This document shows positions 12,901 through 25,309 of a stretch of 64,000 nt of DNA, in pieces. Under the pieces are notes generated by a model. That model made no database searches, was not told the origin of the DNA, and saw nothing but the letters and a program-made list of their open reading frames with translations. Each line of letters starts with the position of its first letter. Positions within the stretch are counted from its first letter, which is position 1. This DNA is from Numida meleagris (Eukaryota; Chordata; Aves; Galliformes; Numididae), in contig NC_034413.1 in assembly GCF_002078875.1 (NCBI RefSeq), forward strand, positions 62,798,453 to 62,862,452, in the 5' to 3' direction. A program made the translations under genes and the position numbers.

Positions 12901-13236
12901 GTGCATGGGGCAGGCACAGCTGGCAGATTGTGCATCAGCTACTGAAGGCACAATTGATAAGGGAATAGTTTTAGGGAAAATGAGTAGTTCTTATTCATAG
13001 CACAGCTGAAAAAAACAATATATCACATACAGCACAAATATTAAATGTAAGAGCTTAACTTAAAGTGCTTTTTTATAAGGAATGGTTTACTACCCTCCCT
13101 TCTCTATGTTTACTAATTTCCACTTGGTAGCTACACACTTGGCAACTACACCCTTTTCTACAGCACATCCAGTGACCAGTGTCCTCCTCCCAGTGGCTCA
13201 GGCTGTTTCTCTTGCTGGCCACGGGGCTATGGGTAT
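9901..13236. other. Non-coding stretch between CpG island and minisatellite
   Basis: No gene or known repeat is recognised. The longest frames are 130-140 codons (for example 10219-10632 and 12091-12501, +) with no domain. A + strand donor-like CAGGTGACG at 9756-9764 could belong to a divergent transcript, but no partner exon is identified. Confidence 0.45.
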
Positions 13237-13432
13237 GTCCCCATCTACCCATCTCCATCCCCATCCTCATCCCTATCTCCATTCCCATCCTCATCCCTAT
13301 CTCCATTCCCATCCCCATGTCTGTCCCCATTCCTGTCTCCATGCCCCATCCCCCTCGCCCTCCCCCTCCTTATCCCCCTCCCCCTTCCCCTCCCCATCCC
13401 CATCCCTGCCCCTGTCCCCATCCCTGTGCACT
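13237..13432. repeat. CCCCAT-type minisatellite
   Basis: A pyrimidine-rich array built from degenerate hexamers CCCCAT/CCTCAT/CTCCAT. It includes two perfect copies of a 24-bp unit (13265-13288 and 13289-13312). The right half drifts to CCCCTCC-type runs. On the - strand it is a G-rich array with regularly spaced GG/GGGG runs. The frame on the - strand that translates as Met-Gly repeats is an artefact of the array. Confidence 0.92.
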
Positions 13433-13930
13433 TGAGCTAGGGTCAGGGAGGACGGGCCCCATGCCCTAAGGACCATGATCTGCTCCAGTATTGTGAGCGG
13501 TTTTCAGAGCAAAATCCAGCTGTGATTTCATTAAGGAGGCTCTCGCTCCTTGTGCTCAATATTTAATTTAACAGGAGTGTGTGTGTTGGGTTCAGGGTGT
13601 TGATTAACCATGACTCTGAGATAGAGGGAAATTACTAATATGGGAAAGCGCAGTCAGTATTTCATGGCGAAGAGTAATTGAGCTAACAGTTGACATATGG
13701 AGTTGTGTGGGCAAACTAATTAAATTTTACATCTTCCCAAGCATTTGTGAGTTTTATAAGCATTTGATTTATATATTAATTAAACCTTGGAGTGAAATAA
13801 AGAGGACATGACTATTTATACCGCAAATGCGTCCATCAAGGGGAAGTGCTTTGAGGTATTTACAGGCAGACAGCAAAACTCCTCGGTGTGTCTCTGACTC
13901 TGGCTGGTGGAGGCAGAGGAGCCAACACAG
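13433..13930. other. Non-coding, nothing recognised
   Basis: AT-rich sequence between two tandem arrays. No frame of note and no repeat family recognised. Confidence 0.45.
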
Positions 13931-14042
13931 AATGTCCCAGCTGTGCCCCAGTTGTGTGCCAGCTGCATGCCAGCCATGTCCCCTTCATGTCCCATCATAT
14001 GCCAGCCATGTCCCAACTGTCCTGCCATGTCCCAGCTGCCCT
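13931..14042. repeat. Degenerate 10-13 bp tandem repeat
   Basis: Repeated blocks of CATGTCCCAGCTG, TGTGCCAGCTG, CATGCCAGC and CATGTCCCAACTG. On the - strand these are repeats of GGGACATGGC/CAGCTGG. Unit length varies, so this is an old or fast-drifting minisatellite. Confidence 0.8.
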
Positions 14043-14150
14043 TCAGAGCTGGTCCAGTGGTGCTGAGCATCCCTCATTGTACCAGGCACTGTGGCTTTGG
14101 GCATCACAAACCCTGACAGGGAGGTGTTAAATCCCAGCTGTACTTGAACT

Positions 14151-14300
14151 GTAGAATCATTAAGGTTGGAAAAGACCTGTAAGATCACCAACCCCAACCC
14201 ATCGCCACCGTGCCCATTAATCATGGCCCTAAATGCCACATCTACATGGTTCTTGAACACCTCCAGGGATGGCGACTTCACTTCAGCCTGGGGACGCTCT
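14151..14300 (-). mobile_element. CR1 LINE 3' fragment
   Basis: Starts GTAGAATCATTAAGGTTGGA and continues with AAGACCTGTAAGATCACC, GTGCCCATTAATCATGGCC and CACCTCCAGGGATGG, all recognisable CR1 3'-end blocks in reverse orientation. It is 5'-truncated and inactive. Confidence 0.9.
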
Positions 14301-17300
14301 GGTGGAGGGGAATGCCTGAAGTTATGAGTTTGCACTCCAGGATCTCAGATGAAGGACAATTCTGCAAATGGCATTGGATACAGTGACAATGAGAGTCCCA
14401 AACCCCCAGCCCTGATTTTCCTTTAGTCTGTTGGTGCACACCCCATAGCTGACACTTCACTGCTCTGAAGTAGGCATGCATCCATCTCAGGTCTGTTTGT
14501 GAGCCTGGGCTGAAACTGGGGCTGTCTGGGGGTGGCTGGCTGTGCTGTGATGTGCTGAGATCTTTTTTGGTGTAGGAATGCTATTTTGTTTTATTTTTCA
14601 GGTCTGTTTGCTGGGACAGTCTGCCTCCAGAGAACATCCCTGCTGCTCTGCGGAGGATGTTCCTGCACCCTTGCTGCCCTGTGTCCTGCATGGCTCATCT
14701 GCAGTGGCTGGGATGCACAAACCCTCTGATCCTGGGTTAAGAAAAGAGGGCCATTTCCATTTGGCTCCACAGCGATGCCTCCAGCAGTGCAGGCATGGGG
14801 TCATGGCGCAGCACTCACAGCTGCTTCTGCATCCTGGGTCTGGCATCCTGCTGATGCTAAAAAATGAATCTACCCCTTAAATTTCCTTATTATTGATGGG
14901 TTATTTTAGCTGTCTGTGACGTCTGCAATGACAGAGGATTCAAAAGGCATTTGATTTTGGTAGGAAAGTGGGATTATAGTTAAAACATGGATATTAAAAG
15001 TCCCATAAATTTAGTAAACTATTCATAACAGGAACACAGCCGGTACTCAGATCCATCAGTGCCATGAAATGGATGGTGGCGGTGTTTTCGGAGTCATGCT
15101 GTGTGCCACCTCGCTGTCCCACCTACACTCCAGGGACTCCATCAATCTTGTGGTGGCCGATGCCTCCTGCTCGCGGTGTCAGTGATGAATGCCGTGACCC
15201 CTGGGGAGGAAGGATCACAGCAGCTCAGTGCTTGCGTGCAGGGTAAATTACAGGCTGGGGAGCGGGATGTGCTGGGACGGGTTGGGATTAAACAAGGAGG
15301 GATAAGACCTGGATGTGATGTGAAGGTATTTGTTGGGCAGGGGAACCTTATGGGAAATCCAAGCTACCTGGGAGCTCACTGCCCAGGCTGGGTGCCCTGG
15401 GTTTTGCTGCCCACTCAAGCTTAGAGGAGATCAGGGGCTGATCCCCCAGCAGTGACTAATTATCACTAATTAAATGGTTGATGGCATTCACAACAGGGCT
15501 CAGGGAGCTGATGATCCTTGGACAACCCTGGGATGAGCACGCTCCAGTTGAGGACAACGTCCCCCCTGGCTGGACAGAGCGATGTCACCTTGCTGCACAG
15601 GAGCCCAAGAGCACTCAGCAGCAAGCACGAATACCTCTTCACCCCAGTCCAGCCTGGCTATTAATATACCGGTAACAACTCACAGCTCTGCACAGCATTA
15701 CATTTCATTGGTTGCTTTAGTTATAACATTCGAGTACAGCGTGCCATCAATTTGTGCACTCCCCATCTACAAATCAATGTAGCTAATACAACGCGCGGCA
15801 TCTTGCGTTCAGTGAGCTCTCACTGTTTTGCTAGCAGTGCCAATACATTAAGCCTAGAAATGCATCCAACACAATGAATTTTAATTTCATATAACACTGG
15901 GACTCTGCATGACATTAAACTCGAGCACTAGGGCACGGTGCTTTGGAAATGGCTGTGTTATGGAGTGGGCAGATCTCGAGGCAGAACTAATCAGATGCTG
16001 CTGGAGTACCAGAAATCCTCCTCCGTGGTTCTGTGGTCGATGGGGACTTTTGCCTGATGTCACAGGCGGAATCAATAACAAACCTGAGGGATTCAATCCA
16101 GGGAGCATCTATCCCTGCACTCTGCAAATGTGCCCTCTGCTCGGGTCATGCCCGAGCTCCAGGTCGCTATTGATATTGTGGAGAGCCACAGCAATCTTCA
16201 GGAAATTTGCGATTCGGCCCTGGCATATTTGACAGATAACACTCGAAATACAAATGTCAAAACACATTTAGATTTTTCCCTTTCCTAACTAGCCCTGGAG
16301 AAAATGCAAACCCTTCTTGACAGAATCAGTTCAGGAGCCTCCTCTAAGCCAGGCCCTGAGTGTTGGGAGAATCTGCCTCTTAAAGCCATATAGATCCATT
16401 GCTGTGGTACAAAAAACAGTCTTCACCCTGAGGCAGAATTGCTTAAGAAAATCCTGACGTGATTAGACACCACTCTCTTCTGAGAAAAAGTAAGTACACC
16501 ATTAAAGGATAACTGAGATGCCGCATCAACTTGGCAGCGTTGAAATCGCTTGATGTTGCCGTCCCCAAAAGCCAGCTTGGCAGGAGGGCACAGGGAAGGA
16601 CCCGAATACTTGGATTGTTCTGGTTACCGCTGCACAGGTGTGGCACAGCCCCAGAAGGTGCTATCCTGTAAGCACAATGTGATACCCCAGTGCTGTACAG
16701 GGCATAGGTAGGCTGTGGCGTGGTGAGGTTCACAAACACAGGCTGCACCTGTGCCATTTGGGATGCCCATGGCTGAGTGAACAAAACCCAAAGATCCCTT
16801 TTTATTTTTTTTTCCCCGTGTGGTAAAACATTGCTTTCAGCTAACACTGATTTGCTTTGAAAGGGAGCTTTGGTGGAATGAAGAGTAAATGAAATATTCT
16901 TGTCTTCAGATTTCTCTGTGATACACAATGATGTAGAAATTAGTCCTTTTACCATCCTAAGTAATATGGACTGCGATGTCTACACTTGAGACTTCTGAAC
17001 GATTTTCATGGTAAGATTCTAGTTTTCACTTGATGATAACTTTGTCAAACATTAGCGCTTTGCGCTGAAGTTTTCCATCTCGTGGCTGCTGCGTACAGAT
17101 GGTCACATAGATTTGCTCATATGTACCAATGCAAATTTTCAGCTGAAAGAAAGCAGTCACGCTTGGGAATAATTTTATAGAAAAGCAGATGATTTATCTA
17201 TATTAGACAAATTGTTTTGGATGGAAGAAGCCCCACGCTTCGGAGTGAAGCTCTAATTTGATAGCAGAGCTCTCCAGGCCCTGTTGGGTCTTGGTAAATT

Positions 17301-18079
17301 TCAGACACAGCGCTGAAAGCCAGGAGGACCCAGCAGTGCCCAGAAGAGCTGGGATGGGATCTGGGGATGTGAGGGAACCTTGATGGAGCTGGAACAGGGA
17401 ACGGAGAGAAGGGAAGACGAGAGGAATGAAACCCAGCTAAGATGGGGAAAACGACACCAGCAGCAAAAAAAGCAGAAATCCTGGTGAAGGTGAGGAGGAG
17501 GTCCATAACTGGGTGGAGGGCTCTCCTTCGGAAGACTGGTGCTGACCCTAAATCTCTTGATAGAGAAAGCTTGGGTCAGGGACTCCCTCTAGGGGCTGCA
17601 CAAGGCCAGCTTTCTGCTGGCCACCATCCAGAGTGGCCACATCTCCGATCCCCTTCCTGCCCATTGCCCCCACTCTGGGCTCTCCCTTGCCCATGGGGTG
17701 AGGGCTATTCCTTGCCAGGGAGCATTTGAAGCCCTTTGTGTCATCCTTTGAGACAGCGGTAGCACTGGTTTGTGCAGGAAGTTGAGAGGTGTGTGATGAA
17801 TGAACGAAGAAGGGAGAGCAAAAAAGATGGTTGTGGACAGCTGAGTGGTTCAGGACCGGGGACAGCTTCCTGGGTCCCAGCACCTGCTTTGCAGGAGACC
17901 CGAGCCACCCCATCATCACAGGTCACTCGGGTCACTGGGATCTTTGCTGGGGGTGCACAGTAAATGTATCCATCTCTGGAGAAGCAGTAGGATTTGGTGT
18001 TGTGTTATTTTGCCTGCTTAGGGGATGTGGGCTGGGAGCTGGAGGAGCCCCAGTTTCCCTCTGCCAAATGTGCGGCGGG
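14301..18079. other. Non-coding stretch, no gene recognised
   Basis: The longest frame is 170 codons on the - strand (16443-16955). It has no recognisable domain, and neither splice structure nor compositional bias supports it. No repeats are identified by eye. Confidence 0.45.
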
Positions 18080-18137
18080 AGTTGGACCAGATGACCTTTA
18101 AGGTCCCTTCCAACTCAAACAATTCTGATTCTATGAC
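18080..18137 (+). mobile_element. Short CR1 LINE 3' end
   Basis: GTTGGACCAGATGACCTTTA, AGGTCCCTTCCAACTC and the terminal ATTCTGATTCTATGA octamer tail form the last roughly 60 bases of a CR1 copy in + orientation. Confidence 0.85.
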
Positions 18138-19860
18138 ACTGGGGAGAAGCAGATGGATGGGGTGATGACATCTGAAAGATGTCCAGCAAGATTTGCTGGA
18201 GTTCATTTATTGGGCACCTAAGGTTAACAACCCCCATAGAAGTCCTGGGGGTTATTTTAGGGTTGCATTCATTAGTGTATGGGAAATACTGAGAAGCTTC
18301 AGTGATACAGCTGTGGAAAACTATAGGGTGATATTGTGTGGGTTGTAGGTGCACCGAGTAAGACGTATTGATGGATGAAGAATGTAAAAGAGTTTGAATG
18401 GGGCCCAATAAAATAATTTTACTCCTGATGTAAACCAGAGCAGAATAAGGCCATCTGGGTCTATAAATAGCAAGAGATAGGTTCTGACTAAATCTATAGC
18501 ATTTTCTCTGGCATTCATCTTGCATAAATTAAGACATTTCTGTAAATAAGTAGAAAACTTATTAAGCCTTACAAAGGTTAGACTGTTTCCACTGGATTTT
18601 ATGTCTTTTGCATAAATCCTCCCAGGTAATTCCATACTTTGTACAGAGGCAATTTTTTACAGTATAAGTTCAATTAACACTATCATGCCATACGTGCCGT
18701 ATATTAATGCGGGCAGCCTCCTGCACCCCCCAGAAATCACTGGCATCCAATTCTTCTTCCTGATTCAATCCGCATGCTCCCACTTGGGCCTCTGGGCACC
18801 CATGTGCAAACACACGAGGTCAAGCAGCAGTCCATGGCTGTCTGCAGAAGGGAGATGTTCATGTCAAGCCATTTTCATGGCACTGAGGTCCCTATGTCAT
18901 CCATGTCATGCTGGATGCCTCAGCCATTACCCAGAATATTTCTGCTGCTCATGGGATATTTCCTCTGGTAGTGTTGATGTTTACTCTAATAACCCAGTGT
19001 TCAAAGAATTAGCTTGGTTTCCAGATATTCTGAATGTCATTTGAATTGGTGAAAAGTTAATGGTCCACTTTATGTTAATAAACAGTAATTATAAATACTC
19101 TTCAGTAGAGAACGAAGCTGTAATTAATTGCAAACACATTGCATTTATAAGCAGCATTCATTGGTGCTAAGTCTTGATTCACATTTTGCTGTCCCAGGTG
19201 CCATGCAAACTGACCTGAGCCTGACAGTGCTCCTCCTCGTGCCTCTGCACATCACAGCTCTGCACAAGGAGATCGAGTTTCATTGCTCACCACAACCAGT
19301 GCCATGATTTAGCACTTTTTAAAATGGGCTTACTTTGCAGGGACAGTACAAAATGTACATGTTTTCAGTTCCTGTGCCTCGCAGACTTGAAGCTGATGTC
19401 TTTTACACATTCACTTCACATAACTATATCCTTGCCATTTTTCCTTCCTTTGGACAGAGCTCTTGGCTTTCAGACAATTCCTGCAGACCCTGTAGCAGTT
19501 GTGTCACCACGAGATGTGTCATTCATCCTGAAAGCAGTCAGGTTTGAAAACCAAAGAACCGCCTGACTTGCATCCTAGGTGGCACAGACAGCGAGTGAGC
19601 AGGCAGTGAGGGGCATGCAGACAGATGATGTCTTTTAGCCTCCAGCAAGGCTTAATGTGGTTAAATCGAGATGCAGCTATGACTCTTGATGATGCCAGGA
19701 ATCCGATACTCCACTTGTTTGCAACTCCTCGGGAAGAAGTGGCTGCCTTATTTTGTGATAAAAGGGCTTTGCAGAGTGAACACTCCCCTTTTCCTGGATG
19801 ATTCAATGTGAAGTTCAACATGGAAGGAGCTGGCATTTTTGTATTTTTTTTTTTTTTTAT
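18138..19860. other. Non-coding, with a T-rich tract before a CR1 copy
   Basis: No gene is recognised. A T-run at about 19845-19858 lies just before the CR1 copy at 19861. Frames are all under 140 codons and have no domain. Confidence 0.45.
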
Positions 19861-20055
19861 GATAAGGTTGTGAAGCACTGGCACAGGTTGCCCAGAGAGG
19901 CGGTGGATGCTCCATCCCTGGAGACACCCAAGGTGAGGCTGGACAGGTCTCTGAGCATCTGATTGTGCTGCAGGTGCCCCTGTTCACTGCAGGGGTGCTG
20001 GACCAGGTGGCCTTTAGAGCTCCCTTCCAACTCAAATGATTCTATGGTTCTATGA
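19861..20055 (+). mobile_element. CR1 LINE 3' fragment
   Basis: Contains GCACTGGCACAGGTTGCCCA, GAGAGGCGGTGGATGCTCC, CATCCCTGGAGACACCCAAG, AGGCTGGACAGG and GGCCTTTAGAGCTCCCTTCC, ending in ATTCTATGGTTCTATGA. It is + orientation with an intact 3' octamer tail and truncated at the 5' end. Confidence 0.92.
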
Positions 20056-20059
20056 AAAC

Positions 20060-20330
20060 ACCAGCGAAAGTGGAGCAGCCTGAGGTTATCCAGCTTCAGA
20101 AGGACATGGAAGCAAGGTAGCAGCTGTCAAGTGTGTGAAGGTCTGCCATGAGAAGGAAGGGAATCACCTGTGCTGTCTCTCCATGATGGATAAGACAAGG
20201 AATTAGAGGTTAAGCAGCAGTGGGGAGATTAAGATCAAACATTGGGAAATGTTTCTGGGGGGAGGACAGATGGCTTGGGGAAGTTATGGAGTTTCCATCC
20301 CTGCAGAGATTCCCATGTGTTAGTCATTGA
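20060..20330 (+). mobile_element. Possible ancient, decayed CR1 fragment
   Basis: Scattered matches to an older CR1 layout in the right order: an AAGACAAGGAATTAGAGGTT block, GGGGAGATTAAG, ATTGGGAAATGTTTCT, then GGAGTTTCCATCCCTGCAGA. It is much more diverged than the copy just upstream. An alignment to avian CR1 consensuses would settle it. Confidence 0.5.
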
Positions 20331-23300
20331 TCACGCCCACAGCAGTGACAGTGGGGAGTACCCACCTCTGGAGATGTCAGGGACATTCTGCTGCCGTGAA
20401 TTACAAGAGGGATGCCTTGTAGGCAAGGCAGCAGTGAAAAATTAGGCCCATGTTTAGATCTCGTGCATGGCCATGTCTCAGAAGCCCACCTGAACCTAGG
20501 AGTTTGCCTCCGATGAGTATTGTTGTTGTCTTGGAGAAATAGTGTCACCACTATCACATATGCATTGAGGTCTAGAACATTGAGGGTGTTACCTGAAATC
20601 AGATCTGTAGTATGAAGCTTTGTTGATGAAATACATAGCCAGACATCCGTGAAGTTACCTTTCCTGCCTAACACGAGCTGAACTTGATGGATTTAATACT
20701 TGTTTCAGCCACAGCATGTTCACAAGTCTCAGCAGGCCCTGGACCTACCACGTAACTTGGACACTTCTGGTTCAGAGAAGCACATTAACTCACACCAGGC
20801 TTTTCTTCCACACCACACAGGGCACGGAGGATGCTCACAGCCCTGCTGCCCTTGGAGCAAGGTGACCAGCCGCTCCTTCTGTCATTGCCGCTCCTTCTTC
20901 CTCGCCTCCGTGGTCTGCAATTGGCTCCATTCACTCGATGAGAGATGGCTGGAGGTGAGCACTTTAGGAGGGCTCTCCTCCTCCTTCCACCTGTTTTTCA
21001 TTCCTTGACTCACCGGCTTTAAGCTGTAAGTGGTGACGTGACAGCTGAGTCATGGGCGCGCCACCTGGATGCTGTCAGCATCAATCTCTCTTATAAGGAT
21101 CACAGAGGAGCAAAATAGAAAAGACCGTTTGGGCTTTGCATCCGTCTTCCTGCCAGCAAGGACTGAGCCCTGCAGTGCAGTCCCTGGCTCTGCCCAACCT
21201 CGCCCTCCAAACCCCAAGCACTGGAGCCTCCACTGTTCTCCCCCAGGAAACGCACCACAATCTAATAAACATCACTGCCAAGGAGATCTCTGCTTTCCCA
21301 TGGTCGCGATTTAGTCTACATTTGGCTTACGTGGACAAAGAACTTCCTGCTAATATCCACACAAGAGATTTTTATTTTTCTTTCCTGGCGAAGGAATTCA
21401 CTCAAGGGCAAAACTGGAGCTAAAATGTTTTGTTTGTGTTTTGTGTAACAGTTTTAGGAGTCTCCCTGCCGCATTGTTGTACAGAGCAGATGAAAAAAAG
21501 ATGCAGTCCTATGCCCTGGAGAGCTTACACTTTTCATTTAAGTGAGATGCAGTGACTGAGAGTGACAAGTAACAAGACGGCAGGACACGAGTCATACAAG
21601 AAAGGTCAGAATACTTCTAAATAAAGCCCATTGTCATGCTTTTAATTTGGGTTCATATTGGATCAATCATTATTGATGACTGCATACGTTGGGACAATTT
21701 TACCACGTTTTAATCAAACCTTTTTTAAATCTCACAGAGCCATCTTTGTGCAGCAGTTTGTGCTTCTGTCTCACAGTGAATCTTTCTCTTGGGTTAACCA
21801 AGCTTTTTCAAAAATACTTGTCTCTGTTAGTCTGGTTATTGATGCTTGAATGTCCCAAAGGCACGTGTCCCAACATCCTTAGCTTTGGCTCTCCACCCCT
21901 CACATCTCCCTCTTTATGCTACCTGATTAGCAGAGGAACACATATAATTTTTGAGGGAGGTGTGGTAAAAGTTTATTGTGGTTGCAGAATGCGATGCCAC
22001 AGATGTCTGTCCAGTGCCATCTGTCACACCTGCGGATTTGGCTATTATTCCTTCCTAATTTTATTCTTGTCTTTGTCTTGAGGGGATGAATTCTCTCTGG
22101 TACCTGACTGCAGGTTTAGTTGGCTCCCAGAGGGAAGCCCAAATGCGCTTCAGAAGTGTTTATAATGTATGTCTTTCATCCTGGTTAAACCAGCTGCCCA
22201 TGCACATCAAATCCCCGCAGCAATTTTTCCCTTCACAGAATAGAAATAATTAGCCTAATGGTTGGGTGTGGAAACGTTGCTAAATGAAGACAAGGGATAT
22301 GCATAACTGGGCTGATTTTAGCTCTCCGACCTTCCAGCCTCCCCGCTCTCTCTTCAAAAGTCATGGAGGCTCGAGGCATTGCAGAGGGCTCACGACACAA
22401 ATGGTGATGTTCAGCAGGAGCCTCTGCCCAGGGTTTGGTCTCATCCACGCGCACGCTGACCAAATGCTCACGTTACATTCAGAAGGCACAGGGAGGATCT
22501 CTGCCTCCTGCTAGATCTCCAAATTCCCTGACATCCAGCTGCCTGCTAAAATGTCAGTCTTCACCGCTTAGACTTAATCCGATGTTTACCAGAAATGCGC
22601 TTTCATCATTTGTATGTTGTACGGAAGGCCCCAGCTCAATTACAGAAACAGATGCTTGGCCGTATCGCCAGTGCGGAGTTATCCCGGCAGTCACACTGGA
22701 AAAGCGTTAGTTATCCAAGGAGACAAATTGAACAAGACAAATCTAGGGCCAACCTGCTTCTCCTCCAGCAGTTTGTGAACGCACACTGAGAAGCAGAGGG
22801 CTGGGGATGGAGAGCTGAATTCGCTCTCACTCTGAGAGTCTGCTATGGGGATGGGTACCAGGAGCTCCCCTCACGGATCCCCCACCACCCCTGGATGCTC
22901 GAGGAGCAGTGGCTGTTCCCTTTCCACGTTTCGGGGCGTTGTGCTCTGCTGCAGCAGCACAGGTCGCTGTGGATGTTCTGACCATTGTTCCATGTAACAA
23001 AACACTCCCCCTGCTGCGCAGGACCCATGTATCTACCGGGTCCATCAAGTGGCATTCAGTTGAGCACCATGCTGGTAGGCAAGAGCTGCCAGAAACCCCA
23101 GGGTGGGTCAAAACCAAGAGAATGATGTTCATGAAGACGGTGGCAGGTGATAGATGAGCCTACTCATGTCATCAAGTAGAAGTCATTAGTACCTTCGTAT
23201 TCTATGTGTTGTGATTGGAAATCATATCATATACACTCTGAATCTAGATCTGAGCATTTTAGCATCAGGAGTGCATATGTTATATTACCAGCTGCTGAAT

Positions 23301-24839
23301 ACATGAAGTTTGAGACAACAAACACCTGTGAATCTTGTGATGTGAGAAAGGCAAAGAATAAAGCACTTTGGGGGATCAGAGGGCAATGTCACCCAAAACT
23401 TTCATCAGCCGCGGCCAAAGAAAGCCACACAAAGCCAGCTGCTGGGGGGGGGGACATGGATCCAATGAAGCAGCAGCTCCGGGTGGAAAACTGGATCTCC
23501 AGATCAGAGTCCTTTAACCCAGAACCCCAAATACATCACAGTGTGGGATCGGTGGGTGGCAGCAGCCACCTCACCGCTGCAGGGCTACCTTGGGGGCACC
23601 CGCTGCATTGGAGCTGAAACACGGATCCTCCTGGAGACAACGCTGAAGTCACTCTGTTTACCTTAAAGCAATCTGACGGAGGGATTAACGAGGCGCTCAG
23701 TCCCTCTCTCTGCATTAGAGAGCACTGATTAAATTATTCCTAAACAAAATTGCTGGAATCGGACACCTCACCGCCGATAGCTCCGTAATCTCCTCTGCCT
23801 GTTTGTTTGAGTGTTTAACTTCCCTTATTAAGAACTGTTCTGCTGGAAGTTAGAACACACTTCTGCTTCTGTCCGCACTGATCCGCGGGCACAGCAGACG
23901 CTGCTCTACAAATTACTGCAGCTTTGCAGAGGGACCTGTGAGCTCCGCTCGGAATAAAGTTCCCAGCGCTGGCCGCCTCATTAGAGGAGGGAGCTGATGG
24001 AAATGGGGAAGTTGCACCAGAGCCCAAATGATACGGGAACTTAATTATTCAGAAAAAGCTTTAGCAAAGCGACAGTGTGGTGGCTGCCTTTGGAAAACAG
24101 GAGATTAAAGATGTTGGTGAGGGCAGCAGAGCGCGGGGGGTGGACAGGGTGGGCTCACATACATGGGGAGAGCCGAGCTAGTGATAAATTCCTGAACAAA
24201 AGGGAAATTAGCAGAAGCGTAAGCAGGGATGATCAACAAAGCGGCATGATTTACTTGCGGATGTATTTGTATTTAATGCGGTTCGTATATGGAAAATTAT
24301 ACTAGGGCTGAAACAGAAACAGCAATTAGAAATCACGTTAGGACGCTTTGGACAAGTGTGGGGGCTGACAATAACACCATAGGATGCAACTGTTAATTCA
24401 GAAGAGAGTAAGAGGATTTACAGCTCTGTCACAACTTTGCCTCTTGAAACACTCAGCGGCATTGTGCTGAGTAATAGACACCCTTACTCCAATGTGACTA
24501 CCAGTAGGACGCACGGGGAAAGGCTTTGCATTTGTGGGATTCGTTCCCCTCCCAGCTTTACATATATAGACGTGAAGATTCAGACAGTTCTGGAGGGCCT
24601 GGGCTGAATCCTGACCCCAGCAGCAGCACAGTGAAACCTGAGTAACTCCAGGAAAACACTGGAGAGAGCGAGAGATGTGATTCTCAGGTGCACGTCTGCT
24701 GGGAGACCCCTGCTGTCCCCTCCCTTAACTCCAAGGAGAGCCCACAGAAGGGTCCCAGGGCTGTGTTCAGCGGTGCAGAACCCATTCTGAAGTCCCCCAG
24801 CTCCCACCTGAGAGCAGAGGTCTCCCCACAGCGCGGCCC
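20331..24839. other. Non-coding region upstream of C1QL2
   Basis: No gene is recognised; frames are short and domain-free. It lies 0.5-5 kb upstream of the C1QL2 CpG island and may hold enhancers, but none can be shown by eye. Several AT-rich blocks (for example 23700-24060 and 24180-24480) lack any recognised repeat. Confidence 0.45.
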
Positions 24840-25128
24840 TCCGGACCTCGCACGGTCCCTGTGCCCCCACCCCGGCCCCGCTGCCGTGCACCACGTATTC
24901 TCCGGGGGCAGATCCCTGGAGGAACGCAACGCTGCGAGAGCTCCCGCTGCACCACCACCGCTTAATCAGAAAATCAAAGGCAACGAAATACAAATTACGG
25001 GACGGGGGGAGGGAAAAAAAAAAATCCCACGCACACTTTGTTGGGATCCAACGCGCAGAGGGAAACCCACACAACGTGAATTCTGCGGAAGGGATTTCCT
25101 CGCAGCGCCGCTCTCCCACCTGGCAGCC

Positions 25129-25144
25129 GGGGGGGGGGGGGGGG
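25129..25144. repeat. G16 homopolymer
   Basis: An unbroken run of 16 G, 165 bases before the assembly gap. Its length may be inaccurate, since such runs are hard to sequence. It could be in the C1QL2 5' UTR or promoter. Confidence 0.9.
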
Positions 25145-25309
25145 CTGAGCTGGAAGGGGCGTGCGGTGCCGCCGCGCTGCTCTCCGCGCGGCTCTGCGCG
25201 GCCGCGGCCGGACGGGAGGAGCAGCGGGAGCCGCGGGGACGATGTCACCGCGCGTAAGACGGCCGCTCGTTGTCTGCGCCTGAGAATCCCCGAATCGCGC
25301 CGCGAGCGG

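Noticed and set aside
13073..13342. Met-Gly repeat peptide on the - strand
   Set aside because: Translation of a CCCCAT minisatellite; the pattern follows from the DNA repeat.
16443..16955. 170-codon frame on the - strand
   Set aside because: No recognisable domain, no splice or promoter context, and ordinary intergenic composition.
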